From Talpa occidentalis (lineage: Eukaryota > Chordata > Mammalia > Eulipotyphla > Talpidae), in assembly GCF_014898055.3 (NCBI RefSeq), contig NW_023604295.1:141328676-141392675 (forward strand): a stretch of DNA of 64,000 nt, written 5' to 3'. Every line of letters begins with the position of its first letter. The first letter of the stretch is position 1. The notes below the pieces were generated by a model, which saw nothing but the letters and a program-made list of their open reading frames with translations, did no database searches and was not told the origin of the DNA. Shown piece by piece: positions 55,196 to 64,000 of the stretch. Both the position numbers and the translations under genes were made by a program.

Positions 55196-55910
55196 TGTTG
55201 TAGCCCAGGCTTGTGGGGGTTTTGGTAAAGCAATTACCTTAGAAACCTAGTAGGCATCTCAATTTACATCCAGTAAGTTCTAAATTCAGTAACCAACCTA
55301 AGTTTCTTAGCTCTTTTTCAGATAAAGTGTTTATGACTGATTTTGGTTTTGTTTTTTGTTGTCGTTGTGTTTTCCCTGCCCTGTTCTCTTGCCCACCCTT
55401 CTCTTCCCCTGCAGAATGTGTGTGCCCTTGATGCTGTGTCCTCATTGGGTAGCTGACCTAAGACCACTGTATTTGTGAAGCAGGAAGTTTCCCCTGCCTG
55501 CTGCTAGGGGGAGTCTGATGTTTAGTTTCTGTTGCTTTCCCAAGCCTACTGCTTGGGGGAGTCTACAGCTTTGAGTGTGTTGCTTGCTGGAGCAGAGAAG
55601 TTGCTGGGTGTACTGCACTGCTTGCTCATAGTGGTAGCCATGCCTACCTTGAACGCCCTTCCCGAACAATGAAAGAATGCTTATTCTATGATGGATGGGA
55701 TAGCAAGTTTCCTCATACAAACTATATAAAACCTTGCCATTTTAGTTCTTGGGGATTCAACCCTTTGGGGAGTGATCCCACTGAGCATGCCAGTGTAACA
55801 ATTAAATCTCTCTCTCCACCTCTCTGAGTGCCGTCTGATTTCTCTGGGAAATTGCCCTAATACTCGGAAGGAAAGGGTAGTAATAGGTTTGTCTCCCTAA
55901 GACTCTTTCA
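55196..55910 (+). mobile_element. Probable solo LTR, gammaretrovirus-like (class I ERV)
   Basis: A block of about 0.7 kb with LTR layout: possible TG start near 55196; TATA box TATATAAA at 55723-55730; poly(A) signal ATTAAA at 55801-55806, about 75 bp downstream; a CT-rich U5-like segment (TCTCTCTCTCCACCTCTCTGAGTG); and an end at ACTCTTTCA, a common gammaretroviral LTR terminus. No primer-binding site, gag, pol or env text follows, so it looks like a solo LTR. The 5' boundary is uncertain, and no target-site duplication was seen with the boundaries given. A 92-codon antisense frame inside it is not a gene. Confidence 0.6.
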
Positions 55911-56749
55911 TTCTGAACTTTCACATGTGAGATCTAATACAATTGGCTTTTCCAATTCATAACCTTCCTGTATTTCACCCATATATTTCTAGACTTTTTC
56001 ATGCCCGTTACTTTTCTGGTTAGAATCCATCCCTCAACCCACCCTTTTCTTGTAATGATATGCTAAAAAAACAAAATCATTGCCATCCCAAGCTACCATT
56101 CAGATATTTTCCATTCACTTCACTAGAATGACCTTTAATCTATCTCCCAAGTTACCATCAGCTGCACATTTCTCACATGTGTGCCTTCCTATATAGTTTC
56201 AAACTTCTTCCAGCTCAGTCATATTCATTATTCTGTGACTGAATATCCAGCAATGAAATCACTGTACTGGGGAGCAAAGAACATCCAAGTGGTCTCCATA
56301 ATATTCTTGATTGAAATCTGCACATTTATATATGTCTCAATGAGAACTCACCTCTATATAAGCTGGAGTTAGGTTTTCAAGTAGCTAGTTTATAGTAACT
56401 CCACCAAGTCTCTAGTAACAAGGACTCTCTAGCGAGTCATCTTTTTAAGTAGATTCTCTGTTAACTTGTAGTCGCTTTGGGTTGTAAAGGCATTCTGTAA
56501 GGCATTCTTTAATGCTGAATTTCAACTATTTCTCTTGATAACTGTGAGTGACAGCCTTCATTTTTAATCTGCAGTGTAGAATCCAAGTCCTATAGATGTG
56601 GAAAACACTTAAGTGACTTGACAAGCTAGACCCAAAACATACTTTAATCTTAAATGAAATATGTACATGTTATGTTAGAAGAGCAGACAGGTCTTCGTAG
56701 CTTGAGTTCCTGTCTGTATGCATCAACAAAGTTCTCATTTCAGTGTCCC
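55911..56749. other. Unique sequence, nothing recognised
   Basis: No gene or dispersed repeat was recognised. Confidence 0.4.
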
Positions 56750-57210
56750 AGAGATGTTCTTGTGATGTGATATTTTGAGTATGGCAGTAGGAAATTGTGC
56801 AACAGAGGGGGCTTCAAAACACAGCATGAGTTACTCCTCAGAAAGTGAAGAGGCACTTCCCCAGACTTTCCATGGAAAAGAAGGGACCAGTGTCACATTG
56901 TGCTTTGGAGCTGAAGCTTCTCTAACTCTTCACGCCATAATGGGTGTTAAATAATCGCTGTATGTTACCTCCAAAGCCACCCCCACAGAGCACCATTGGC
57001 CAGTAACAGGGCTCCTTGAGTGACACAATTGCCAGGATCCTTTAGAGGAGAAAGGAAGACTGGCAAAAGCAGTCACCCTGCGGAGGACCGTGCCAATGTG
57101 TGCACCTGTGAGTGGGCCGGAGCGTGATTACTCAGTTGCATTGCTTTTAGTTTCTTTTCTTGAAATCACATGTGGGCGTGATAATGATGGAAATGAGCAC
57201 TTTGCTCTGT
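56750..57210. promoter_or_regulatory. Candidate conserved non-coding element
   Basis: Repeat-free block with retained CpGs (TTCACGCCATAATGGG, TTAAATAATCGCTGTATG, CCCTGCGGAGGACCG, GGGCCGGAGCGTG, GTGGGCGTG) and cores such as GTGATTACTCAG and GGCGTGATAATGATGG. Enhancer-like texture. No exon structure is seen. Confidence 0.4.
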
Positions 57211-58499
57211 AGACTGAGCTCAGCCTGAATGGTCCCCATTTCTCCATCAACTTGTTTCATCGATACTGGAATCTTTTTGAGTTTGACTCCCTGCAGTTCC
57301 TCCCTTGCTTCTGAGCCTGTCCTCTGGCTTCAGCTTGATTCAAAGTAACTCCCAGACATTTGTCCTCAATTCCAGCCTGGGCATGATAGAGCTGGGAATC
57401 TTCCTGATGGGCTGTGTTCTGAGAAATGGGCCATTAAGTGACTGTTGTTGTGTGGATAGCATAGAGTGTGATTGCATTAAACTAGAGGGTAAAGCCTATT
57501 ACAGTCTAGGCTACCTGGCATAGACCATTGGGCCCACCATTGTTTGCAGAGAACATGGTTGATGTAAAGTGTCCATTGCGGTTTTCTGCCTAAGTGTTCC
57601 AGCCCTACCTCCAGACATCACTCAGTCCAATAAACCATGTAGCCCATTAGTTGTGCTTATACCTTATTATTTAGCATTATACAGCCAATACTTGTGCAAG
57701 TATGTCCAAAAATGCCTCATTTCACCCCTGGAATATACTGTATGTTGTCTTACTTTAAATAGACAACATATGTTATACTTTAAGATGTCTGAAACTCTAG
57801 GTTGTATAATAGTATACAAATGATATGCTAATGTGTCAAATCATTCAAACATAGGCAAAATTAATGAAAATGAAAAAATAGGATGTGAAGGTTGTTAATC
57901 CTCTGTATAAGTAAAGCAAATATGAGAAATATTTCATCTTAAACTGAACTTTGAATATATCATGTATATCACTTGTAGGAGATGAATTTTTGATAAAATA
58001 AATGCAGGGCTGATGTCAACAGTAACAAAAATTAAAAGTTGTCATTCCCTACTTGTCATAGCAGCATAATTTCTTTTAAGGATAAATAAGTAGCACCTTG
58101 TATTTGGACAACTAGGTGGCACTGGTGCATTATCCTTTCAATCCTAGTCAAGTGAATTCAAAAATCATCTTATATATTCCCGCTTATTGGTTTAGCATGC
58201 ATCTAATACTCACCTGCTTGTGTCGACAGTTACTTAGCAGAAACTCATGAGTGAAAGCTGGACACACAGTCAGTCTGCAGGAAACACTACCCACTCTTTT
58301 GCCTCTCATCAGCATTGAATGTAATCCTTGAATTTACAAATTTTTAACTTTAGAAGAACAACCATTTTTATAATAGAAGGGAAAGTGAAATTTTATAGCG
58401 TGCAACCAAAGAGACACTTTTAACTGTTTATTTCCCAAAGCCAGTGTCTTATATTTGAATGCATATGTACCGAATTAAGTAAGAGCTTCAGATGCTTCT
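57211..58499. other. Unique sequence, nothing recognised
   Basis: Short plus-strand frames at 57305-57523 and 57569-57823 have no recognised domain. A part near 57440-57540 could be an old repeat but was not assigned. Confidence 0.35.
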
Positions 58500-58690
58500 G
58501 TGACTCTTACAGTGTCACGCACTGATCTAAGTGTGGGGCACGTCTTACCTCTCTTATTTCCCCAATTACCTGTGAAGTAGGTACAGTGATTCACCCCTTT
58601 TTATGGATGAGACTGATGGAATCAGGGAACGAGCAGAAATTTGCCAAAGGCATGCAAATTCAGTGGTGGAACAGAGTTTCAAAAGCAAGA
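58500..58690 (-). mobile_element. MIR fragment, antisense
   Basis: ACGCACTGATCTAAGTGTGGG, TTACCTCTCTTATTTCCCC, TGTGAAGTAGGTACAGTGATTC, TTATGGATGAGACTGATGG, TTTGCCAAAGGCATGCAAAT and AGTGGTGGAACAGAGTTTC follow the reverse complement of MIR nearly along its full length. Confidence 0.75.
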
Positions 58691-59149
58691 ATTTTCTGCT
58701 TTCATCATTGCTAGATTGTCTCTAAAGGAATCTTCCTGAACGCTACTTTAAATGATTTGAATATGATAGTCACACTTAAAGTACAAAATTAAACATAGGA
58801 AAATTAAAGGAATTTTGAATTTGCTTGACAGCATGATAGTTATAGGATCAATAAGTTTCTAAGAAATACTATAGAATTTAAATGTTAATTGCATTTATTA
58901 GGAAAAAAAAATGTGAGATGCCTCAACAAATATGTCAAGGTACCTTTGAACTAGTAGTATCACCAGATAATGATGCTGAAATATGTCTCTTTTAATTTTT
59001 ACTCTCCTTTTTTTTATCTGTTGAATTCCTTTGTATATTAAATACCTTTTATTAAAGATAGGTACAGACATTTAAGTGGCCAGCATTCCTTGGACAGACA
59101 TAATAAACTAGGAACCTCACCACTGAAAAGTATCAAAACTGAACAGAAC

Positions 59150-59640
59150 ATGCCTTTGTTAGTGTTCTGTTGCTGAAGAGTAAACCCCCAAATATTTAAT
59201 GACTTAAGACATTGTGTATTTACTGGCAAACAGCTCTACAGGTCAGAAATCCAGAAGTCCTGGGTTCCCTCCATGGGTCGTGTTAACCCAAGTCAAGTTT
59301 TCCACTAGCCTTGGCTCTTCTGTGTAAATTTGGGGACAAATCAGTAGGGTCGCAGCCAGCATCTGATTCCAGGGGTTGTAGACCTGAGACCTGTGTGCTC
59401 GCTGGCTGTTGGCTCACAGCCTTAGCTTGTGATCTCCCCCGTCTTCATACGCAGTAACAAACAGTATGTCAAGCCCTCCTCCCTCTTTGACAATTCCTGA
59501 TTTCCTATTCTGCCTTTTAAAGAATTTGTGGGATTAAATCAAACATACACTCGTTAATCTCCACATTTTAAGGTCAATTGACAGGGGACTTTAACAATTG
59601 TAAAATCCCAGCAGTACTTAGATTCAGTTTGATTGAACAT
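59150..59640 (-). mobile_element. Old LTR-like interspersed repeat, family not assigned
   Basis: Plus-strand text GTGTTCTGTTGCTGAAGAGTA, CCAAATATTTAATGACTTAAG, CTACAGGTCAGAAATCC, GCTGTTGGCTCACAGCC, TTAATCTCCACATTTTAAGG and TCAATTGACAGGGG recalls an old repeat with 'ttgctgcataacaaattacccaaa ... cttaaaacaac' at its edge. Family (MaLR-type LTR or other) is uncertain. Confidence 0.5.
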
Positions 59641-59819
59641 CCAAGATACTGGAATCTTGGGAAGTCTTAGGAACTGTGTCTACCAAGTGCCTCAATCAAG
59701 GAATGCTTTTTGTTTACCTTATGATTCCTTGCCAGGGGTGTAACTTTTCTTAATGTCTGTGTATTAATATTTTTGATAAATTTAGAGATCAAACAAATCA
59801 AAATATATTAATAACTAGC

Positions 59820-60010
59820 ATGAATTGCATGCATTGAATATGCCTGATGCTGTAAGTACATTTTCTCCTTTGATCCTCTCCTAGATCTCCAAGTATAAAG
59901 CTGAGTTTCATAGACTTTCAGTAACTTGCTAACATCAGACAGCCAGTAAATGAGGGAGCCAGACTTCAAGACCGGATCTGTATGAATATAGTGTCTGTGG
60001 TTTTGCATCA
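59820..60010 (-). mobile_element. MIR fragment, antisense
   Basis: TGCCTGATGCTGTAAGTACA, TTTTCTCCTTTGATCCTCTC, TAAAGCTGAGTTTCATAGAC, AGTAACTTGCTAACATCAGAC and AGCCAGTAAATGAGGGAGCCA follow the antisense MIR order. Confidence 0.65.
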
Positions 60011-60769
60011 CAGCATGAGGGAAAAGGGATCTAAGAGTCTTGTCCTTGAGAAGAAAGTTCTGCTTCGAGCAGAAAGATTAAATAAAATTTGTTATGCAAC
60101 ATCAATACGATTAATGATTCATTACAGATAGCATAAAAGATTGTTATGCACCTATGATATTGTACCCATTTTATCATAATTAAGGAAGTTATATGTGTGT
60201 ATGTATCTGTGTATACATGTGCATATTACATATAATGAAATTAAGATGAATTCAGTGATAAATACTGTCATAATAATTTTGCGTTGGGTGCTTTATCAGG
60301 AATGGAGAACTTTGAGAAGACTCTGAAAGATTGACTCATGAATATGATGACTTTGTATTTGTTGACACCATCCTTCAAAATCAGTTTAAAGGGCACTGCT
60401 TTAAATTAGGGTGCCAAATATTTAATTTTGAAAAGTCAGCAGCCTTAGACAATTGTTAATCAACTTTTGAATCAACTCCTCTCATATTGATGAATAAAAG
60501 TGTGTCTTAGCAAATTTGTAAGCTAGAGAAATTTTATAAAAAATTCCTACAGAAATTTTTAGACAGGTCTGGGTGACTTTAATCTTATCCCCAGGTGGGG
60601 TTCTTAAAATTGATTATGATGAAAAGATTCTAAAAGGGTTGGAACTTGGAGAAATCCAGTGGGGAATTTTGGTTCTAGGAAAAGCAAAAATATTGATCAA
60701 GTGATTAACTTGGGAACTATGATACTACTACTTATTAAGAACTCATGTATGCTAATCAAATGCATGAGA
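60011..60769. other. AT-rich sequence, nothing recognised
   Basis: No gene or dispersed repeat was recognised. Confidence 0.4.
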
Positions 60770-60905
60770 TGCTATTTCTAAACTATTTGGTGAAAAATAA
60801 TATTTTCCTCATTTTAGGGCACATTAGTAACCAGGGCATCTAGGAGCTGTCACTTTCTCAGGTTCACAGCAGTGAAGAGACAAAGCTGGAATTTGACCCT
60901 GGAAG
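60770..60905 (-). mobile_element. MIR fragment, antisense (weak)
   Basis: TTTCCTCATTTTAGGGCAC, then GTCACTTTCTCAGGTTCACA, GCAGTGAAGAGACAAAGCTGG and AATTTGACCC resemble the core of an antisense MIR. Confidence 0.5.
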
Positions 60906-61187
60906 AGTGATGGTATTTTTCAGAGTTGTTCTTTCTCCTATACTGTTGGGCTTCCCTGTTGTTCATCTATGTCCAGAAACATCTGAGAGCTTGCAGGTGC
61001 TCTGTGCTTCTGTATGACTCACCTACGACGTGCCCCAGGCATTGCCCTTTCCTCCTCTGTCATGGTCTTGAAAAGGAGCACCCAGAATTCAGTGCAGTGG
61101 TGCATGGGGGCAATCGTGAATGGGGTTAATATTTGTTTATGCAAAAGAGCATTTTATGTAAAACCAAATTATCAAATAGGTGATCTT

Positions 61188-61445
61188 TTTTAAAAGATTC
61201 ATTCATTTATGCATACATAGCATTTATGGTACAGGCCAGAGATGTGGGAGGGCATGAGAGGACTCACCAGAGACAGGGTGAGGAGCAGAACAGGTAGATC
61301 TACTGATTACACGGGTGAGGGGAGACAGGAGAGGCCTGCTGCACCACGTGGGTTGTTCCTGGCCAGGGATTGAGCTCCTGCTGCAGTGGCTGCGGATAGC
61401 TTCATAGACTGTGTCTTAACCCTTTACGCCACCAGGGAGGCCCTC
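61188..61445 (-). mobile_element. tRNA-derived SINE, subfamily 1, antisense
   Basis: Reversed tail TTTAAAAGATTCATTCATTTA, reversed head GACTGTGTCTTAACCCTTTAC followed by GCCACCAGGGAGGCCC. Flanking 14-bp duplication aaataggtgatctt at 61174-61187 and acataggtgatctt at 61446-61459, one mismatch. Confidence 0.96.
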
Positions 61446-61608
61446 ACATAGGTGATCTTGTCCTTATAACACCAGGCTCCTAGGGAGCGCCTTCATAACT
61501 CACTACTCCAGTGATGGAATGTCACTCATCACACTTTCAACTAGCAGGAAAAGATGTGGTGAATTTATCCCTTTTGTCTTAATGATTGCAAATCCACATT
61601 TGGGATTT

Positions 61609-61862
61609 ATTTTTTTTTTTAAGATTGATTTATTTATGTATACATGAGCTGGGATGCAGACCAGAGGTTCAGGGGGTAAGAGGATTCACCAGAGACAGAG
61701 TGGGGAGCGGAACAGGCAGATTGACTGAAATACACTGCTGAGGGGAGCAGTGGGTGACACAGGAGAGGTTCAATTCCTGGCTGGGGATAGAACTCATGCT
61801 TCAGTGGCTGCAGGTAGCTTCATAGTGCTTCATCTTAACCCCTTGCATGACCAAGGAGGTCC
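61609..61862 (-). mobile_element. tRNA-derived SINE, subfamily 1, antisense, internally deleted
   Basis: Reversed tail with a T-run and TTAAGATTGATTTATTTATG. Part of the body is missing or altered (GACACAGGAGAGGTTCAATTC, so the segment with the ACATGG landmark is lost). Reversed head CTTAACCCCTTGCATGACC followed by AAGGAGGTCCC. Imperfect flanks ccacatttgggattt and acacatctggaattt. Confidence 0.92.
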
Positions 61863-62559
61863 CACACATCTGGAATTTAAAATAAAACTTGTATGGAAAG
61901 TTCTGTTTTCAAGTCAGAATAAAGATTCTCAGTAGGGATGCAGCAGATGTGGCCAAGGGAAGCAAGACCAAAAAATATCACTGCAAAAAAAAAAAAAATA
62001 CAAATATTGGTACTGGTTAGAAAGTCTTAAAAAAATAACTATGAGTTATTGCAGAGGAACCAAAATAAACTCATAATATAATAGTCTCAGTAAAGAAATC
62101 TTTGAATTTTTATTTTCTCAACATGGTTGTGCTGAGCAATAAGAAGTGATAAAGAAGGAACTAAATGTGGTTGAAAAGTTTAAATGCATTAAGAAGACAA
62201 TGTAAGGAAGCAGTCAAGTGTTGATTAACAAAGTGGTGATGTTTGGCACCATTATTACTGCCACTCTCCCCCGCATCAGGCCTCTGGGAAACTTTTGATA
62301 ATTTACTAAGCTCTTGGAAGATGAATTTTGGTAAGTGCAGTCAATTCAAGGAGTGTCTTGCGGAGACCTGGAAGCTCGGGGGAAAGGAAGAATATATTGA
62401 AGACATATTTTTTGCTCCATTTGGCAGGGATGCGGGAGAGGGTACCAGAAAAGTAGTTGGACAAAGGGCTGTCACTGTTGTAACTATCATTGTCATCTCC
62501 ACTTTGTTTTGTAAGACAACCATTATTGTCTTGTGGATTTTTATTGTGTACTGAAGAAA
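61863..62559. other. Unique sequence, nothing recognised
   Basis: An A-run is at 61986-61999. A 103-codon plus-strand frame (62243-62554) and a 60-codon minus-strand frame overlap without domains. Confidence 0.4.
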
Positions 62560-62813
62560 ACTGTCTTTTAGTTGGTGTCTCTGTTCACAGCACCTCCGTC
62601 ACTAACTCCCTGGAGACAGCACAGACTCAAAGGGCTCAGTGCCACCTCACTGTCCCTACTCCAGACACAGGCAAGTCTGGGCCTCCCATAAGTAGGCCCA
62701 AGTGTAAATCAAGGCTTCTTACAACCCCCTCTTCAAGTTCACTAATTTGGTAGGCTGTTCTCAGAACACAGGAAGGTGCTCTACTACCATTATATTTCAG
62801 GGATACAACCCAG

Positions 62814-63098
62814 TGCCTCCCTGGTGGTACAAGGGTTAAAATCTCAGCACTATCAAGCTATCACTAGCCACTGCAGCATGAGTTTGATCCCGGGCCAGGG
62901 AGTGACCCACATGGCACAGCAGACCTCTCCTGTCTCACCTGCTGCTCCCATCAGCAGTGTATTTCAGTGCATCCACCTGTTCTGCTCCCCACTCTGTCTC
63001 TGGTGAATCCTCTCATCCTCCACCCCCACACTTCTGGCCTACTCCCCAGTTCTTATATGCTTAAACAAATAAAATGAGTCTTATAAAAAGAAATAAAG
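62814..63098 (+). mobile_element. tRNA-derived SINE, subfamily 1, nested in an old LTR-like repeat
   Basis: Head TGCCTCCCTGGTGGTACAAG with TTAAAATCTCAGCACTATCAA, tail TTAAACAAATAAAATGAGTC. Flanking short duplication atacaacccag at 62803-62813 and gtacaactcag at 63100-63110. Confidence 0.95.
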
Positions 63099-63485
63099 TG
63101 TACAACTCAGGGTCAGTCACATACAAGAGGAAAGCAGGACAAGTGTGGAGGCTGGGGACATGGCATTCATGCCCCTTCCCCCAGGGGTCCCACCCTTCCA
63201 GAACCTCACTATATTTACCAACCCAGAAACTCTCTGAACCCTATAGTTGAAGGGTTGTTCAGAGAGGCTCCATATAAGCAGGATTGATCCAATAACTAGT
63301 CATTGGTGACTAGATCAATCCATCCCTCTCCCTGCCATGGAGGCTGGGATGAAAGGGGTGTTGAAAGTTCAAACCCTATAATCACATACTTGGTTCCTCC
63401 GGCAACCAGCTCACCTCTTCTAAGAGTTATACCGCTACCATAAATTTAGGTCTTTAGTAATGCTGAAGGGGCTTCTATCATGAAT

Positions 63486-63512
63486 AACAAACAAACAAAC
63501 AAACAAACAAAA
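63486..63512. repeat. (AACA)n simple repeat
   Basis: About six AACA units inside the old LTR-like repeat. Confidence 0.95.
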
Positions 63513-63700
63513 ACTATCACTCTGGAAATCCAAAGGATTCAAAAAGCTCCATGCTGAGTTGAAGACTAAAACTACATACTCTAACAAGAGTTCCTCACCT
63601 CCATCCCTCAGTTAGAAGGATTTTAGGAACTCCACACCAGAAACTAGGAGCGGGATTTCAATATACATTTCTTCTTATACCACATATCCATTAACTTGAT

Positions 63701-64000
63701 TTTTCATTAAAATAAAACTAACAGACACAGACACTATTTCTTAGAGAAGTATTAGGTGGACAGAAAAATTAAATAGAGAGTAGATTTCCCATCTACTACT
63801 TTCTCTCCCTCCACCAGTTTATCCTCTTGTTAACACCTTACATTGATTTGGTTTATTTGTTACAATTAATGAAACAATTAATAAAAGCATATTAACGTGG
63901 GTCAATAATTTACTTTAGGGTTTACCATTTTCGTTGTGCAGATCTGTTTTCCCAAATGTATAATGTCATGTGTTTGCTGCTAGATAATTATACAGAATAG
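63701..64000. other. AT-rich sequence, nothing recognised
   Basis: No gene or dispersed repeat was recognised up to the window end. Confidence 0.4.

Larger units (their letters stand above)
62560..63700 (-). mobile_element. Old LTR-like repeat, antisense, split by a SINE
   Basis: Plus-strand landmarks in order: CCCTGGAGACAGCACAGACTC, AAAGGGCTCAGTGCCACC, CCAGACACAGGCAAGTCTGG, GGCCTCCCATAAGTAGGCCC (62560-62800); then ACTCAGGGTCAGTCACATAC, CAGAAACTCTCTGAACCC, GTCATTGGTGACTAGATCAATC, GGTTCCTCCGGCAACCAGC, GGAATTTTAGGAACTCC-like text, and TTTCTTCTTATACCACA at the far end. I recognise this as a widespread old mammalian repeat read in reverse. Its family (LTR or MaLR-type) I cannot name with confidence. 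Confidence 0.6.

Noticed and set aside
55442..55720. 92-codon minus-strand frame
   Set aside because: Antisense inside the probable LTR; no retroviral or host domain.
1..64000. A multi-gene defence, biosynthetic or other novel system
   Set aside because: No coding genes, operon-like layout, or clustered non-repeat frames are present; the window is repeat-laden mammalian non-coding DNA.

Overview
This window looks like AT-rich, non-coding nuclear DNA of a placental mammal. I found no protein-coding exon, no functional RNA gene, and no bacterial, plasmid or CRISPR features. Open reading frames are short (at most about 180 codons). The longest lie partly or wholly in repeats, and the rest show no recognisable domain. 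The placental call rests on remnants of old repeat families recognised from memory of their consensus text: MIR, L2, MER20, MER5A, an MLT1-type LTR and old L1 3' ends. The species is not identified. The dominant young repeat is a tRNA-derived SINE of about 265-275 bp that is not primate Alu, rodent B1/B2, carnivore CAN, ruminant Bov-tA, cetacean CHR, equine ERE or vespertilionid VES. That suggests a less-studied laurasiatherian-type lineage, perhaps a bat or insectivore, but this is a guess.

Layout. From 1 to 9 kb: mostly plain AT-rich sequence with four SINE copies (three clustered at 4.7-5.8 kb), MER20, MIR, L2 and MLT1 remnants. From 10 to 16.5 kb: several repeat-poor, CpG-retaining blocks that look like conserved non-coding elements, mixed with MER5A, L2 and MIR relics. 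From 18.4 to 27 kb: the repeat-dense core, with two antisense L1 3' ends (one holding a nested SINE), a SINE inserted in a SINE tail, and an old antisense L2 split by an L1 tail and two SINEs. From 27 to 37 kb: SINE-poor, with a tail-only SINE scar, a perfect short-loop hairpin, CT and AT microsatellites and two candidate conserved blocks. From 37 to 49.6 kb: another layered L2, candidate conserved blocks at 39.2 and 43.2 kb, and a cluster of unusual SINE structures (a half-SINE on a poly(A) tail, a head-to-head SINE chimera, several young copies). From 49.6 to 64 kb: plain sequence, an L2, an L1 fragment next to an (AAAAT)n array, a probable solo retroviral LTR, MIR relics, two antisense SINEs, and an old LTR-like repeat interrupted by a SINE.

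How it fits together. There is no gene set or pathway to describe. The readable story is repeat stratigraphy plus candidate regulatory DNA: L2/MIR/MER layers, then L1 and LTR, then three successive SINE subfamilies whose order can be read from nested insertions. The most plausible functional content is the set of repeat-free blocks with homeodomain-type TAAT cores or retained CpGs. That pattern fits an intron or gene desert beside a developmental gene, which is inference only. I see no convincing undescribed multi-gene system.
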